From Plutella xylostella (taxonomy: Eukaryota > Arthropoda > Insecta > Lepidoptera > Plutellidae): DNA of 64,000 bases. The notes beneath the pieces are model-generated. The model saw nothing but the letters and a program-made list of their open reading frames with translations, was not told the origin of the DNA and made no database searches. Made by a program: the position numbers and the translations under genes. Below, one piece after another: positions 21,304 to 31,924 of the stretch. Within the stretch, counting starts at the first letter, position 1; each line of letters starts with the position of its first letter. Location of the stretch: positions 1,798,001-1,862,000 of the forward strand of contig NC_064006.1 of the NCBI RefSeq assembly GCF_932276165.1, in the 5' to 3' direction.

Positions 21304-22398
21304 TGTTGAGGACAGAAATGGACTGAGGCGGAAATGAAAAACACCAATTCGATCTACTTCCTCAACGAGAGGGTATATTGTTCACAAATCACACACACAT
21401 ATGGAAATCACAAAGGTTAAAGAAGAATTAAAACTATACACTATTGTCTGTATCACAGTTCGATTCACTTATTTATACGAGTGTCCATATCACAGTTTAA
21501 TTCACTTATTTATACGAGTGTCCATGTCACAGTTTAATTCACTTTTCACTTGTCACTTTGTCACTTCCGAGAGAGGGGGCCGGGGAGCGGCAGTGCCGGC
21601 TCGACCCGGACCAACGACTTGTGAAGCGGCCGCGGCGAGGGCGCTGGCGGCAGCGGCGTGACGTCAGCGGCGGCGGCGGTGGAGGCAGCGGCGTGACGTC
21701 AGCGGCGGCGGCGGTGGAGGCAGCGGCGTGACGTCAGCGGCGGCGGCGGTGGAGGCAGCGGCGTGACGTCAGCGGCGGCGGCGGCGGAGGCAGCGGTGTG
21801 ACGTCAGCGGCGGCGGCGGTGGAGGCAGCGGCGTGACGTCAGCGGCGGCGGCGGTGGAGGCAGCGGCGTGACGTCAGCGGCGGCGGCGGTGGAGGCAGCG
21901 GCGTGACGTCATCGGCGGCGGCGGTGGCGGCAGCGACGTGACGTCAGCGGCGGCGGCGGTGGAGGCAGCGACGTGACGTCGGCGGGTCCCGCGGGAGTCG
22001 CGGATTCCGCGGGGTCGCGGGAGTCGCAGATTCCGCGGGGTCGCGGAAGTCCCAGCAGCTGCGACGGGTGTCGCGGTGGAGGGCGCTGCAGCGGGCCGGA
22101 TGGTTGCCCGGCTTTTCCTTGAGGCGGCTTCAGGTGGCTTCAGGTGGCTTCAGGCGGCTTCAGGTGGCTTCAGGCTTCTTGAGGCTTCTTCTTGTAGAGG
22201 TGTTCCGGTGGCTGCTGAGCTGCGACTGATTTTTCCAGCCAAAATGGCCTCCCTTTATACTTGGCCGAGCGCTTGAGACAATGGGCGCTCGCTATTGTTT
22301 CAACGAGCGCCGCGCTCGGCCAATCAGAGCATCGCACGGGTGGGAAAGAGAAAGGAAGTGTGCGTGCGAGGGGGACGGATTCTTCGCTGTCCGCAACA
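21304..22398 (-). repeat. Outer element 5' LTR (1095 bp)
   Basis: A complete LTR, TGTTGCGG...CCTCAACA on the minus strand, followed by GTAAG at 22399. Internal features: about ten TGACGTC units of 35 bp (21658-21990), GGCTTCAGGT decamer repeats (22122-22175), an inverted repeat TGGCCGAGCGC / GCGCTCGGCCA (22262-22322), and 37-bp repeats near 21440-21545. Confidence 0.9.
21658..21990. promoter_or_regulatory. Array of 35-bp units with TGACGTCA sites (5' LTR)
   Basis: GTGACGTC occurs at 21658, 21693, 21728, 21763, 21798, 21833, 21868, 21903, 21938 and 21973, a strict 35-bp period. Three more units are present than in the other LTR of the same insertion. Confidence 0.65.
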
Positions 22399-22403
22399 GT
22401 AAG

Positions 22404-24125
22404 TATGTTATATGTTATCCGTAAAACAAGTAGTTGTTTACAATAATTTTAGCATGCAAAAAAATCCGCTTTTTTTGACACCAATAACATTAAGACAAAA
22501 TGACCAAATGATGATGATGATGAAGCTGGCGGGAAAATCTTTAAAATAAAAACACAGTATCTACCTACCTCCAATAGAGAACATTAAAATTCGGTTAAGA
22601 ATGAAGTTAACAATTACCTACCTACAGAATACTGAAGTACATATCTACAGAATAGCCCCCTAAGTTACCCCCTTTCAACTTATTTATTATTTTTATATAA
22701 CAATAAAAAAAAATTTAGAGAATTAAACTAGACTAGCATACAAGGGCGGACTTATCGCCTCAACGCGATCTCTTCCAGTCAACCCTGGAGGTAAGTGGCT
22801 AAACTCTTAATAACTAAATTTATTGTTGTATACAAAAGTACGTAACAAAACCTATTTTCTAATATTTACACATAAAGTAGGTACATATTTTAGAATTATA
22901 TATACATATCTATAATAAATATATATTTACACAATTAATAATAATAAAATGCTTGTAGCATTAAGTCCACCCTTTATACACGTATTTTTATATTTGTGCA
23001 ATAAAGGATTAAATAAAATAAATAAATAATAAATATATATTATAAATAAATATACAAAAATAAATAAATACTAACTACCTATAAATTTCTACCAACCTAA
23101 GGTCGTGAAATAATATCTTTTCAAATTATTTTTTTCAGCTTAGTACACCCTTTTTGCAAAACCCTGTTTAATACCTAAGTACATATTACGTTCTCGTGTC
23201 CCAACTCTTTAGACATCTACACCTAATGACTTGATTACGGAAGTCGCGATCAAACACTTTAACTGCAGTTAGGGGATTATCAGACTGATAGGCACGACAA
23301 GGTCTCCGTTGATAGTACTGTACAGTTCACGTAAGATGACCACGGAAATTCTTTGGGTCCCCTTCCGAGAGTTACCTGAGGGTTTCGCGAAAAGTAGATT
23401 GATAGATAGAATATTAAAGTAAAATTCTATAGAATACTTACTTTAAGTCAACTTGCGAAAATAAGTACCTTCAGTAAAACTATAAAGTCCTGAAAACGGA
23501 AGTGGATTCTAACTAATTGTTACAGACCGTATTAAGTATATTTATAAGCGGACAAATGCGTTAGAAAGCCATACCCAAACGGTATTTTATTTTCAAATTA
23601 AATAACTGATAATGATAAAAACGTCTTTAAATGTAAGTAAATAACTGATAATGATAAAAAGTCTTAGCAAAATGGCACTCTTTATTATCATTGCAGTTGG
23701 ACTGTACCTAAGGAAATAGGCTGAAGGCTAGGGTGCCGCCATTAAAACGACAGCAAAAAATGGTTTCGTACAGAAATTCGACAACTCGCTCTGCTCTGTC
23801 ACATACGAGTAGAATTTGTGTAAACCTTAAATTATTTCTTACATTTTAGTGGTTTATAAAAGTCGGTTTTTTATGAATTGTTCTACACCCTCTTCTGAGA
23901 TCATTTTTACTATTTACAACAGTTCTACAGTTTAATTTAAATCAATTTAATTTTCATTCGATGTAAACAAAGAAGACGTTACAAAAAGTGCGGAATGATG
24001 ATGCAATGTTTAGAAAGCAATAGACTTATTACTATTTCGCATGAAAGAAAGAGAGAGCAGCAATTCAAAATGGCTACCTGGTAACTAATCATGTATAGTT
24101 TCAAGTGCAAGTAACCCTCCTGTTA
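22404..24125. other. Non-coding stretch with LINE 3'-end pieces
   Basis: The GGCGGACTTATCGCCT block (22745 on) and the GCATTAAGTCCACC ... GTGCAATAAAGGATTAAATA block with its AAAT-type tail (22947-23030) look like LINE or SINE 3' ends. The latter recurs inverted at 38878-38965. A short AGTACACCCTTTTTGCAAAACCCTG piece (23143-23170) is a fragment of the CAGGGTGTTGCAAA MITE family. The rest has no recognisable feature. Confidence 0.45.
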
Positions 24126-24133
24126 ATCTGAAT

Positions 24134-25254
24134 TAGGGCGTGCAAAACCGGAAGGTTTTCAAAACCGGTTTTGAATTTTCGGTTTTCAGCCTCAAAACCG
24201 GGTAACCGGTTTTTCACCGGTTTTGATATTACTTAAATATTTTTTGTCATACAGTACTAATTAAACAAGGAACCCATATTCTTAGATAGAGATATCCACA
24301 AAACATACGAATAAAACATTTTTTATGATATACTTACCTATTTTTAATCAACCATATGAAAAATTAATAATTTAGTGAACAGGAAAAAAAGTTAAATAAG
24401 AATTATCATAGTACATACTTACTGTTATCACATCTAAAAAAAGTTTGTGGCACCTTAATGGTGTTTTTATATCGTTCTGTTATCATCAATAATTGTATAT
24501 TTTAAACATACAGGCAGATTTTGAAAAAAAAAACATTTATCGTCTGATTCTTACGACCACTCTATAGTAGCAGTAAGATGTTTTTTTGATGTATTACAGA
24601 TTTGTTCATATCAACGCAACGAAAGAAAGCCTAACTCATTGATGGACACGACTGCATTTGATTTGACGTCCTCAACACTTCATGAAAAAAGTCCATAACG
24701 TCGAATGCAGTCCCCGCACTTGGCCTAATTATATTTTCAACAACGGTCAATGCAGTCCTGTTTTACCTAGAGTTTGTATGAAGACCACCTTGTTGTGCTT
24801 TATTGGGCCAGATTTCAACGTTATAATTATGTGCACCCGAGTACCTTTTTTTCACACAGCAATAAGTTTTCATACAGCAAAAAATGTGAACTCACACGCA
24901 CACATCGGTCACTGACGTCGTGTTTGCTTTACTGCGCCTAGGCAGAGTGCCGGCATGTGCACCAGAAAATCGTCACTCAATTTCCATACAATATTTTAGT
25001 GCTTTTTTATGAGTTTCACCATTTATCTAGTGTCCATCAGTGTGCCAACCGATATACAAATTCTTTTATTTTTAGAGTTTATGGGTTCAACTTCTAATGT
25101 ATGTAAAAAGTATATAAAAATACGATCAAAATCGGTGAAAACCCGGTTTTCGGTTTCCGGTTTTGAACTCTCAAAACCGGTTATGAAAAACCGTGATATA
25201 TTGTCCGGTTAACCGGTTTTCCGGTTAACCGGTTAACCGGTTTTGCACGCCCTA
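24134..25254. mobile_element. Non-autonomous hAT-type element, 1121 bp
   Basis: Terminal inverted repeats TAGGGCGTGCAAAACCGG / CCGGTTTTGCACGCCCTA are flanked by a perfect 8-bp direct repeat ATCTGAAT (24126-24133 and 25255-25262), the duplication length of hAT transposons. Both subterminal regions are packed with AACCGGTT/AAAACCGG repeats. These are probably transposase-binding sites, though that is an inference. No transposase is encoded; frames of 67-77 codons inside lack domains. Confidence 0.85.
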
Positions 25255-25529
25255 ATCTGAATATATTGGCCTTTAGGTATCCCCCTTCCCAATTTAGTAA
25301 TTTGCATAAACCCTGTATAATCACGTCTGACCGCCCACGCCGAGACCGCTGACGAACACGACCCGAAACAATCCTATTTTAATGTTATTGTAATTGGGAA
25401 TGGCATATCAAAGGTTTTAGCTACCTACCTACCCACGATGCTGAAAAGGCAGTGACTAAGCTATTTTTTATCGAAACTTAGTTAAGTGGGTGTATGTTTC
25501 CTTGTCGAACGCGGAAAAAAATACTTACT

Positions 25530-25590
25530 TGATCCAGGTGCAGGTATTTAAAACCCCACAGAGAATAGAATAAATAGAATGCCATAGAAT
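25530..25590 (+). mobile_element. SINE family C 3' fragment
   Basis: GATCCAGGTGCAGGTATTTA, then CCCCACAGAGAATAGAATA, matches the 3' ends of the SINEs at 41090, 51780 and 55110. 5'-truncated. Confidence 0.6.
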
Positions 25591-25969
25591 ATTTGAAATA
25601 TTAAGCCTTATGAAATAAATAAACACGTAAAATATTGGCCATCTATCGTCTAACTGCCAGTTTCAATAACTCTGTCTATCGATAGCTGACAGTAACTTTC
25701 ATAAGATTTTGACAGAATGCAACTTTATATTCTAAATTCTAAAATAAATAAACTGAACATTTTGGTTGCGACGATACTACGTAACATCTAAGGTTAGCTC
25801 CGTCTTTCAGCTAATTGGTTTAAGTAAAAAGGTCCTTAATCCAATACCATTAAGAAAATGCTCATGCTAACGATATACCATTACTCTGGGTCTTTGACTG
25901 ATCTCAACATAGTTTAACAACAATATAGGTACTTACAAATACAGGATCCTAACTAATATTATTATATTG

Positions 25970-26028
25970 TGCTTGTGTACAAATACAAATCCTAATCCTA
26001 ACTAATATTATAAATGCGAAAGTAACTG

Positions 26029-26079
<51 letters not shown>

Positions 26080-26305
26080 TACTCTTTCACGCCAAAACTA
26101 CTGAACGGATTTGAATGAAATTTGGTATGCATACGGTCTAGACCCTGGGAAAGAACATAGGCTACTTTTTATCCCGGAATTCCCACGGTAAATAATAAGT
26201 ATTCTAACTTTATATACTACCAATCCCGCGCGCTTCGCTTCGCCTTAAAAAGTTTTCCCGTGGGAATTCCGGGATAAAAAGTAGCCTATGTTATCTCCCA
26301 GGGTC
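25970..26305. mobile_element. Lep1-like (Helitron-type) non-autonomous repeat, two halves head to head, with (GTCT)n
   Basis: Starts TAATATTATAAATGCGAAAG, then a (GTCT)n microsatellite (26028-26080) and CGCCAAAACTACTGAACGGA, ending with GGCTACTTTTTATCCCGG. From about 26221 the same end sequence returns inverted (CCGGGATAAAAAGTAGCC). A shorter same-family copy at 30808-30921 ends GGGAACAGCTAGT, with CTAGT as in lepidopteran Helitrons. The family name is from memory. Confidence 0.6.
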
Positions 26306-26344
26306 TAGATGGTATGTATATGTCGCAGTAAGATAGTTATAGCC

Positions 26345-27632
26345 GTAATATAGTTATATCCCTAGGGATATGATTATATAGCGGAACATAGTTATACAAA
26401 GGCGATTCATTACTATCTCACTAGGAATATAGTTAGGTATAAAACGGACCAAGTTTAGTGATATAGTTATATTACTAGATTAAGTTCAGTGTTATAAATA
26501 TATTACTTGATTAAACTTAGTGAAATAGAAATCTACCACATAGAATTAAATAAAACAATAGTATATTGGTTTCATATTTTTAAAAAATCTACTTTGTGTT
26601 TCTGCAATTAGATACTTTGTGTCATTAACACGTATTAAAGTAATTTAAATTATAATTAAAACAATCATGGACGACCGAATGGCGTAGTGGTTAGTGACCC
26701 TGACTACTGAGCCGAAGGTCCCGGGTTCGATTCCCGGCTGGGGCAGATATTTGTTTAAACACAGATATTTGTTCTCGGGTCTTGGATGTGCCCGTAAAAT
26801 GGCAATAGACCCGCCCCCTATTACATTGGGACTAACATAACACTCTGGCGAAAAGTGGGTGCAGCAATGCACCTCTGCCTACCCCGCAAGGGAGTACATT
26901 AGTACAAGGCGTGAGTGTGTGTGTGATAAAACAATCATATTTTTTTGGAATTTAAGCATTAACAATAAAATCAAACTTAATCAACAGTTTTGAGATATTT
27001 TTATCTCTTATCAATTATCAATTAAGGTGAGATCATGGTTTCATTAAAAATATTTTAAAATTTTTGTTCGGACAAGTAGAGGAATAGTGACATCTACTCG
27101 TAGAATAACATAGCACTGGATGCTTCTTACAGGCACACCTTTTAGTAGAACACCTATTCGTTTTATTACAGGAACATTTTCAACAACCTTGGCATCAAAG
27201 CCAAAATGTTTTATTCTTATTCATTAAAAAATGTACATTATTTATGTAGGTATAGGTATCCTGCAGTTACAATACTTTGTGACATGAACAAGTATTAAAG
27301 TAATTGAAATTATAATTAAAACAATCATATTTTTTGGAATTTAAGGCATTAACAATAAGTACAATTAAATCTAATCAAACGAATAATTTTAAACTAACCA
27401 ATAGTTTTGATTTGAGATATCTTTATTTCTTACCAAGTATGGTCAGATCTTGGTTTCACTGAAATAGCTATTTCACTAAACTTAATCTAGTAATATAACT
27501 TTATCACTAAACTTGGTCCGTTTTATGACTATATTCCTAGTAAGATAAAGTTTAGATAGTAATGAATCGCTTTCGTATAACTATGTTCCGGTATATAATC
27601 TAATTAGGTACCTAGGGATATAACTATACAAT
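26345..27632. mobile_element. Long inverted-repeat element, about 1.3 kb, with nested SINE
   Basis: The left arm (about 26345-26535) contains ATAGTTATATCCCTAGG and GGACCAAGTTTAGTGATATA. The right arm (about 27455-27632) is its diverged reverse complement (CACTAAACTTGGTCC, CCTAGGGATATAACTAT). The interior also has direct repeats around AATTATAATTAAAACAATCA. No transposase frame. SINE B copy 2 sits inside at 26669-26926. Confidence 0.7.
26669..26926 (+). mobile_element. tRNA-headed SINE, family B, copy 2
   Basis: Same head, body and GTGTGTG end as the copy at 9997-10253. It is flanked by the 12-bp duplication TAAAACAATCAT at 26657-26668 and 26927-26938. The intact tRNA-like B box is GGTTCGATTCC. 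Confidence 0.9.
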
Positions 27633-28095
27633 GTGTTGTTTTTCGGACCCGACAAACTTTAAGGGTAGATTCTACGAGTAATTTCATCGAGAAAAAACCC
27701 CCATATGTGGGGTCAAATCTCAATATTCTAGAAATGGCGGCCATTTTAAAGTTTAAAATAATTAGTTTTTTCTTCTTCTTCATAAAAAGCATATCTCGAG
27801 ATTTAAACGCCCTAAGGACATGAAATAAAATGCTTTTATCCGCAAAAAGTCATCTCTATCCAATAAAAATATCCAAATTTGCTAAAAAGTTACATAAAAT
27901 AAGTTAAACGCACCTAATCTAGTTTTTTTGACAACAAAAAACAGCAAACATTTTCATTTTACTTGAATCACTTTGAAAATAGCCCCCACTTTGATGGTAT
28001 TTTTATGTATTCTTTTCAAAGTATTTGAGTTAAGCTAAACAATAATACCAAAACCGTATCTCTGCGTCGAGGCAGTCAAGAATTATTGAATGTTC
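27633..28095 (+). mobile_element. TGTTGTTTTTCGGACC repeat family, copy 1
   Basis: Begins GTTGTTTTTCGGACCCGACA and includes GTAATTTCATCGAGAAAA and ATGGCGGCCATTTTAAAG. It is closely matched by 49268-49700. A third copy with both inverted ends is at 38811-39253. Non-autonomous, no coding sequence. Confidence 0.65.
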
Positions 28096-28228
28096 AAATA
28101 AACCATAGAGGTATCTTGCGACTTCCAACTTGTAATGTGGCAATAACTTGTAAATGGATGGTCCCCCGTGGCTAACATTATGTAATGCCCCGGATACGAA
28201 TTTATACGAAACAGGAAGTTGAAAAATA

Positions 28229-28470
28229 CAGGGTGGTGCAAAAAGGGTACTTATACTAAGCCGAAACTTACATGTGCAGCATGGTCTGCATGGTATATCT
28301 AAGCCAGAAACTGAAATCAGAATTTGAAAATTCGCGAAAAAAAAACATTCTGCATTGAAAAAGAATAATGTGACCAACAAAGTTTCTATGGAAAACTTTT
28401 TTTTTTCGCGAATTTTGAAATTAAGTATGATGTAAGTTTCGGCTTCGTATACCCTTTTTGCAACACCCTG
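28229..28470. mobile_element. TA-flanked MITE with CAGGGTG(T/G)TGCAAAA termini
   Basis: Inverted ends CAGGGTGGTGCAAAAAGG / CCTTTTTGCAACACCCTG, with TA on both sides, as in Tc1/mariner-derived MITEs. Same family: 52961-53178, 41349-41455, and the broken copy around 45217. Confidence 0.8.
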
Positions 28471-28798
28471 TATATACCACCTACTAGAGTCCGACAGCGC
28501 TAAATTTGTAACTAACATAAATAAGTGGGAAAACCAAAGAAAGCTTATTAGGACATTATTAAAACAGGCTTATTAAAACTATTATTCCTTGTATGGACAC
28601 CATTTAGTATTTGTTCTTCATTAATTTAGGGATACGAGTTAAAGAAAAAAATAAACTCTTATCTTTTACTTTGTTCACTCTACATATTATTATGATTCGC
28701 ACTTAATCAATATCAAAACTCTGTCTGTTTTTTTTTCTGCACGGTTAAAAATGCATACAATTTTAAAATAAATGCATAGTTAGATAGATTAAATATAC
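28471..28798. other. AT-rich non-coding DNA
   Basis: Nothing recognised. The 162-codon minus-strand frame ending at 28030 runs through MITE sequence and is spurious. Confidence 0.4.
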
Positions 28799-29038
28799 CT
28801 ACACTCACGGGCAATGAAAAAGTTCCATTGAGAAAATCACCAAATTACTCCCAAACTGAAAAAACATACTTAATTACGCCTTCTGCAATATTTAAGTACC
28901 TGCATTTAACGGCGCATCAGAATATTGCCAACAATAAACGTAAATATTTGGTTCAAATTTCGTATTAAATGTTTTAAAAAAATTTGCGCCATTTGGTGCA
29001 TTTTCTAAGTGGAACTGTTTCTTTGCCTGTGAGTGTAC
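28799..29038. mobile_element. MITE with CACTCACGGGCAATGAAAAA termini, copy 1
   Basis: Left end ACACTCACGGGCAATGAAAA and right end TTTCTTTGCCTGTGAGTGTA are inverted repeats. Other copies: 33628-33848, a left-end fragment from about 44323, and a right-part fragment at 63752-63902. Confidence 0.75.
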
Positions 29039-29283
29039 CTACTTACGTTCTTATAAAACGCATGTGCGACCTTTATATCTATATTTGTCGCCGGCAAGAT
29101 TAATTTTAGATACGCTCCTGACCCGTTTTTAGGTCAAGAAAATACTTGAAAAGGTGAAGAAATTGTATGGGGCTTTATACATAGAAGGGGAAAATGTCAC
29201 GTATACGAGGTTTCAGCTTTCAGGTTGGGATTAGAGTGGAATACCTATATACAGGTTGGAGTTTTACCATTATCAGCTCAGAT

Positions 29284-29851
29284 TAAAGGCTGATTCACAC
29301 ACTGTTTAGTGTGTGTTTAGTAGACGTTGCTGGGATTGTTGTATAGTATTTGCAAAACTTTTGAATCTGCCATGTAATGTCCTCCTAGCCGAATTTCGAC
29401 CACGACGGCTAATCTCAATTGAGATTGACTCATGTACTCCTGCGTAGATAGCTTAGATAGAGTGTCCAAGTGTGTGCGCAGTACACAGGAGCACTCTCTG
29501 TTCCATCACTCTCATAGCCCAATGGGACGGATTGACCGACACGACTGGAGAGAGCTAGGCGCAGGACCGACTGCTTTACATGCCCATCCGATAGCATGGA
29601 TCGTTTCACTGTTTCGGACAACAGGTGATCAGCCTTCTATGTCCTAACCAAACTTAGAACTACAATTTAGAAACACAAATTGATGGTCCCACCCGGGAAT
29701 CGAACCCGGGGACCTCTGGGTCATGAAGCGAAGCTTCTACCACTAGACCACAGAGGCAGTTGCTGAGTATGTATGGCATGCATCTGCCATACATACTCAG
29801 GAATGTACGACTACTAATCGCTCGCTCTAAACAGTGTGTGAATCGGCCTTT
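29284..29851. mobile_element. MITE with AAAGGCTGATTCACACACTG ends, split by a SINE
   Basis: AAAGGCTGATTCACACACTG (29284 on) and CAGTGTGTGAATCGGCCTTT (ending 29851) are inverted termini. The interior contains the minus-strand SINE A at 29374-29757 and a hairpin GTATGTATGGCATGC / GCATCTGCCATACATAC. Confidence 0.7.
29374..29757 (-). mobile_element. tRNA-headed SINE, family A, copy 2
   Basis: On the minus strand the head is GCCTCTGTGGTCTAGTGGTA with B box GGTTCGATTCC, a better pol III promoter than in copy 1. Body as in 8595-8974, ending GGAGGACATTACATG. Confidence 0.85.
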
Positions 29852-29869
29852 AACGAATGTACCTATGTA

Positions 29870-30082
29870 CAGTGCGACAAACTTATCTGTTCCGGTGAGA
29901 GCGAACTAAATTGATCCATATCTCATTATTTACTAATGAATTATATATTGATATAGATTAGATGGGTTTATTGAAACCACAAGAGCGAATTACCACTACT
30001 GGCAAACTTAAAGCCTTATAGATTGAAGAAATATTACACATTTACGTGAGCTGACACCGGAACAGATAAGTTTGTGGCACTG
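29870..30082. mobile_element. 213-bp TA-flanked MITE, copy 1
   Basis: Termini CAGTGCGACAAACTTATCTG / CAGATAAGTTTGTGGCACTG with TA on each side. The inverted terminal repeat extends through TTCCGGTGA. Copies 3 (50964-51176) and 4 (54110-54322) have the same length, and copy 2 (31316-31924) carries an insert. Confidence 0.85.
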
Positions 30083-30252
30083 TAAGTACGAACAAGATGG
30101 TGGGTTACAAAAACAGAGCAAAAACTGTCTGCATTTCCATTTACTGTCAAACTGTTTTAGGTTCAATCTAATAACAAACAATTCAAAATAAGAGCTCATT
30201 GGTTGAAGTGGGGTATTAAGTATTTGTCAAGACGTTTCTATTGCACTGATAC

Positions 30253-30398
30253 TTAGGCCCTGTTTCACAATGTCTGGTTAGTGGCTACCTGTAAGATAAA
30301 CACATGCTGTCACTGTCAAAAAAATAATAACAGAGAGTGACAGCATGTATTTTATCTCACAGGTAGCCACTAACCAGACATTGTAAAACAGGGGCTTA
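30253..30398. mobile_element. Palindromic MITE, about 146 bp
   Basis: The left arm, CCCTGTTTCACAATGTCTGG to about 30315, is the near-perfect inverse of about 30333-30395 (CCAGACATTGTAAAACAGGG). The centre is A-rich. Confidence 0.85.
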
Positions 30399-30559
30399 AT
30401 CTAGTTAATTTTAAAATATCGTTGACTTTCCGGCTAAAAACCCTAAAAACAATATAATTTTCAACAAGGAAAGTTTGAGTAACCGAGCGAAATTATTGTT
30501 ACAATACTTACCTTACTTTACGTTACGTATGTTACTGACTTCTGACGTTGATACTTATC

Positions 30560-30921
30560 TAACAAAAATATTCACCCCGACAAAAAATGTGGTGTTATAA
30601 CTTTAATTTGTATGTGTATCTGTGTAGCTTTGTTACTGCGTGTGTTTGTGTGTATCTGCCTGTGGTAGCGTAAGTCCCAACCGGCTGAACCGAATTTCGA
30701 TTTGTTTATTTTTTTTTTGGTCATACGTACGTACACCTCGAGTGTTCTTAGCCATAGTTTATCAAAATCAAGCCGATTCGTTCTAAATAAATGGTTAGGT
30801 TATGATCCTAATCCTAATCCTAACTATTATTATAAATGCAGACCCTGAGAAAGAACATAGGCTACTTTTTATCCCGAATTTTTTATTTAAGGCGAAGCGA
30901 AGCTCGCGGGAACAGCTAGTA
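30560..30921 (+). mobile_element. Dispersed repeat fragment plus short Lep1-like copy
   Basis: The GGCTGAACCGAATTTCGATT block (30580-30800) recurs in diverged form near 42070-42260 and 58440-58640. Immediately after it, 30808-30921 is an internally deleted Lep1-like copy ending CTCGCGGGAACAGCTAGT. Confidence 0.5.
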
Positions 30922-31315
30922 CTTAATAATCTTATAATTCATAATGTTCCCATACTTTAGTAAGGAACGAAGACTATAATTATATAGAGGTGTTGTCAGA
31001 GGTGACTCGTAAAAGAAGAAGCTTCTTCTTTTTTAGGTAAATCAATTCAATAATTACCTATGTTGTGAAATTTCTAATAACAACATAAATAACAGGCTCT
31101 GTACAAGTTATAATTATGAGTGTAATATCTGAACTCGTAATTACACGGCGGACACTCCAGTCGTAAAGACAGGGAGAGTGTATGAGACATAAAAGTTTAT
31201 GATAGTGTCATAAACACGTATATTTAACAATCCCGCTTATCCATGTGTTCAAGTAGGTATTAAAATAGGGTGGGCATTGATAGGGGTACATTTTTATACA
31301 CAAAAATTTGGTATA

Positions 31316-31924
31316 TAGTGTGACAAACTTATCAGTTCCGGTGAGAGCGGACTAAATTGATCCATACCTATCTCATTAGGTACTTACAAATAAATTGTAT
31401 ATTGTAAAAGATTAGATGGGTATATTATTTCCGCAAGAGCGAATTAACAATACGAGCAAATTTAAAATCTTATATCACGACCCATTACGTCCCCACTGCT
31501 GAGACACGGGTCTCCTTCCAATGAAGGCCTAGTCCACCACGCTGGCCTAGTGCGGGTTGGTGGACCCCAACACAAGCAAGCTTGTGCTGAGAGAGTTGTC
31601 GGGTAAGTGGGCAACCCGACTGTCAGATGTTTTCAAGCCGACCGAAGGCCTCTGACTAGGCTTAACGACTGCTGCCGAAGCAGCAACCGAGACCCACGGC
31701 TTAACGTGCCGTCCGAAGCACGGAAGCGTTCAGTGAAAAGCACCACTTCAAATTGGTCACCCATCCAATGGCTGACCGTGTCAGTTGTTGCTTAACCTCA
31801 GCGATCAGTTACGATCACTGAGGCCCGCTCGACTACGGACGCTTCTTACGGAAAATCTTATATAATTAAGAAATATTAGACATTTCTGTGAGCTGTCACC
31901 GGAACAGATAAGTTTGTGGCACTG
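31316..31924. mobile_element. 213-bp-type MITE, copy 2, carrying a 376-bp insertion
   Basis: The ends match the 213-bp MITE (TAGTGTGACAAACTTATC ... GTTTGTGGCACTG). Its middle is interrupted at 31476-31851. Confidence 0.85.
31476..31851 (+). mobile_element. Unclassified retroposed repeat (GAAGGCCTCTGACTAGGCTT family)
   Basis: A GC-richer 376-bp insert flanked by the 12-bp duplication AAAATCTTATAT (31464-31475 and 31852-31863), as expected of retroposition. A 5'-truncated relative is at 35136-35340. Class (SINE or LINE 3' end) not determined. The 62-codon frame is not a gene. Confidence 0.75.

Larger units (their letters stand above)
10397..22398 (-). mobile_element. BEL/Pao LTR retrotransposon (outer, GC-rich) carrying a nested second element
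   Basis: Minus-strand element bounded by the 5-bp duplication GTAAG at 10392-10396 and 22399-22403. Its LTR begins TGTTGCGG and ends CCTCAACA. Order on the minus strand: 5' LTR, tRNA-Tyr-type primer site, gag start, then a deletion to mid-RT, RNase H and most of integrase. At about 18370 the frame enters another BEL/Pao element (gag-pol-env, 3' LTR at 11321-11103), and beyond that is the truncated outer 3' LTR. The parts of the two LTRs that can be compared look almost identical apart from repeat copy number, so the outer insertion is recent. The simplest history is that the inner element inserted in the outer 3' LTR and a single deletion then fused the outer integrase to the inner gag. Confidence 0.9.

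Noticed and set aside
28030..28518. 162-codon minus-strand frame
   Set aside because: It crosses MITE ends and repeat sequence and shows no domain.
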